The notes under the pieces are model-generated. The model saw nothing but the letters and a program-made list of their open reading frames with translations, ran no database searches and was not told the DNA's origin. From Candidatus Poseidoniaceae archaeon (GTDB taxonomy: Archaea > Thermoplasmatota > Poseidoniia > Poseidoniales > Poseidoniaceae), in the NCBI GenBank assembly GCA_022451835.1, contig JAKUNX010000094.1:1-7036 (forward strand): DNA of 7,036 bases, in the 5' to 3' direction. Shown piece after piece: positions 6,408 to 7,036 of this stretch. The first letter of the stretch is position 1, and every line of letters begins with the position of its first letter. The position numbers and the translations under genes are program-made.

Positions 6408-6427
6408 ACAGCCTGCACGTTTGCTTC

Positions 6428-6685
6428 ATGAACAATCAAACAAATTATGAAGAAAAATTTGCCTTTGATGATTTGATTGAAACCCAATCGAATTCAAAGA
6501 ACGCAGTTTGGAGTAACAAACTGACCACCAAATTCGCCCACCCCAGCGGCAGGATCCCATCCCATTCTGCCGCTGTTGGGTGGCAACCTATCCACATACC
6601 AGGAATGAATAAACTGGAACCTGTATACTCATCAACAATTCACGGGTTAGTGCGCAGAGTCAGAAGTAACAGAGGTGAAGCTTGA
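6428..6685 (+). CDS. Small protein of unknown function, first gene of a two-gene operon
   Basis: I do not recognise this 85-residue product. It has an acidic N-terminal part (NYEEKFAFDDLIETQ, about residues 5-19). A Pro/His/Gly-rich middle follows (FAHPSGRIPSHSAAVGWQPIHIPGMNKLEP, about 36-65), then a basic C-terminus (HGLVRRVRSNRGEA). There is no signal peptide, membrane helix or Cys cluster. The start was set at ATG 6428 because a TATA-like box lies about 25 bases upstream. The frame also extends to TTG 6398, which would place the start before the box. Its TGA stop overlaps the next gene's ATG by one base, so the two are almost certainly co-transcribed and translationally coupled. The partner is a DNA-binding-type protein, which hints at a nucleic-acid or regulatory role, but that is inference. 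The coupling and clean frame argue for a real gene. Confidence 0.65.
   Translation: MNNQTNYEEKFAFDDLIETQSNSKNAVWSNKLTTKFAHPSGRIPSHSAAVGWQPIHIPGMNKLEPVYSSTIHGLVRRVRSNRGEA
6672..6678 (+). promoter_or_regulatory. Strong Shine-Dalgarno for the winged-helix gene
   Basis: The sequence gaggtga lies six bases before the ATG at 6685, inside the end of the upstream gene. It is complementary to the archaeal 16S 3' end. It fixes the start at ATG 6685 rather than the in-frame TTG at 6682, and shows the pattern of leaderless first gene and Shine-Dalgarno-led internal gene. Confidence 0.7.
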
Positions 6686-6921
6686 TGAGCAGAACCCGCA
6701 GACTACGAACAGAAATTGTCGATTTCCTGAGTTCAGTTGGCGAAGCAAACACTACAACTATTCTGGAACATGTCAACAAACGCTTTCGCTGGGGAGCAAC
6801 CATGAATCAGCTTGGCAACGTGCTAGCAAGGCATAGCCGATTCTCCAAGGTAGGTTTTGATGAAGGAACCGATGTTGGTGGCTTCAGGACTCGCGTTTGT
6901 GTATGGTCTATGGCTTCCTAA
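6685..6921 (+). CDS. Small winged-helix (wHTH) DNA-binding-like protein
   Basis: This 78-residue protein starts with a basic segment (MSRTRRLR). A compact winged-helix pattern follows: helix 1 TEIVDFLSSVGE (about 9-20), helix 2 TTTILEHVNKRF (23-34), a turn with RWGATM, the recognition-type helix MNQLGNVLARH (40-50), then a beta wing FSKVGFDEGT...GFRTRVCVWSM (53-76). The single domain fills the whole protein, so it has no separate ligand-binding domain. It would bind DNA or act as a small protein or RNA adaptor; similar stand-alone wHTH proteins are common in Thermoplasmatota. Its start overlaps the preceding stop codon (TGATG) and has a strong Shine-Dalgarno, so it is translated from a shared mRNA with the 85-residue protein. 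The target is unknown. Autoregulation through the nearby inverted repeat at 6328-6373 is possible but speculative. Confidence 0.8.
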   Translation: MSRTRRLRTEIVDFLSSVGEANTTTILEHVNKRFRWGATMNQLGNVLARHSRFSKVGFDEGTDVGGFRTRVCVWSMAS

Positions 6922-6958
6922 CGAACAACATCAAATTCTGGTAACCATCCGATTAACC

Positions 6959-7036
6959 ATGGCCGGGGGCATATCAGCGTATCTTCAACTAATGCGCATG
7001 AAGAATGTCATCTTAGCATCGATCACCGTACCACTT
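6959..7036 (+). CDS. Probable UbiA-family prenyltransferase, N-terminus only
   Basis: The frame from ATG 6959 stays open to the window edge, giving 26 residues: MAGGISAYLQLMRMKN followed by VILASITVPL. The pattern YLxLxRxxN leading into a hydrophobic helix matches the start of UbiA-superfamily membrane prenyltransferases. In archaea these include digeranylgeranylglyceryl phosphate synthase, which builds ether lipids. An in-frame ATG at 6992 is an alternative start, but it would lose the conserved YLQL segment. The gene begins 37 bases after the wHTH gene on the same strand, with only a weak AT-rich stretch near 6930-6937 as a possible promoter. With so few residues the family call is tentative. 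Confidence 0.45.
   Translation, partial: MAGGISAYLQLMRMKNVILASITVPL

Overview
The window looks like a piece of a marine archaeal genome, most likely a Marine Group II/III (Poseidoniales-like) Thermoplasmatota. This rests on four observations. Starts without a Shine-Dalgarno sequence carry an AT-rich TATA-like box about 25-30 bases upstream, which suggests leaderless transcripts. The tRNA-Glu has no encoded CCA. The large secreted protein has the architecture common in that group: signal peptide, beta-sandwich domains, a run of Asp-rich thrombospondin-type-3 calcium repeats, one C-terminal membrane helix and a short Trp-rich cytoplasmic tail. The last partial gene resembles a UbiA prenyltransferase. 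The assignment is inference and no 16S is present.

Layout: bases 1-1108 hold the 3' two-thirds or more of a SelO-type protein adenylyltransferase (5' end outside the window). Bases 1145-2284 encode an M14-like zinc metallopeptidase of the DUF2817 type with its own TATA-like box. Bases 2285-2775 hold a small minus-strand gene for an 88-residue cysteine-rich, zinc-ribbon-like protein, bracketed by two imperfect direct repeats of about 35 bp. Bases 2776-6129 encode the 1117-residue calcium-repeat surface protein. A convergent minus-strand tRNA-Glu(CTC) lies at 6165-6237. A spacer of about 190 bp follows, carrying a 15-bp near-perfect inverted repeat. Next come a probable two-gene operon (an 85-residue protein of unknown function and a 78-residue winged-helix protein, start and stop overlapping, with a good Shine-Dalgarno before the second gene) and, running off the right edge, the start of a probable UbiA-family gene.

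The most interesting signal is that the direct repeats around the cysteine-rich gene also resemble the 3' end of the tRNA-Glu gene, in the same orientation (16 of 18 positions for the better copy). The stretch between them and the tRNA, with the AT-rich surface-protein gene and the cysteine-rich gene, therefore has the geometry of cargo inserted at a tRNA 3' end. No integrase is visible, so this is a hypothesis. The other genes look like separate transcription units rather than one pathway.
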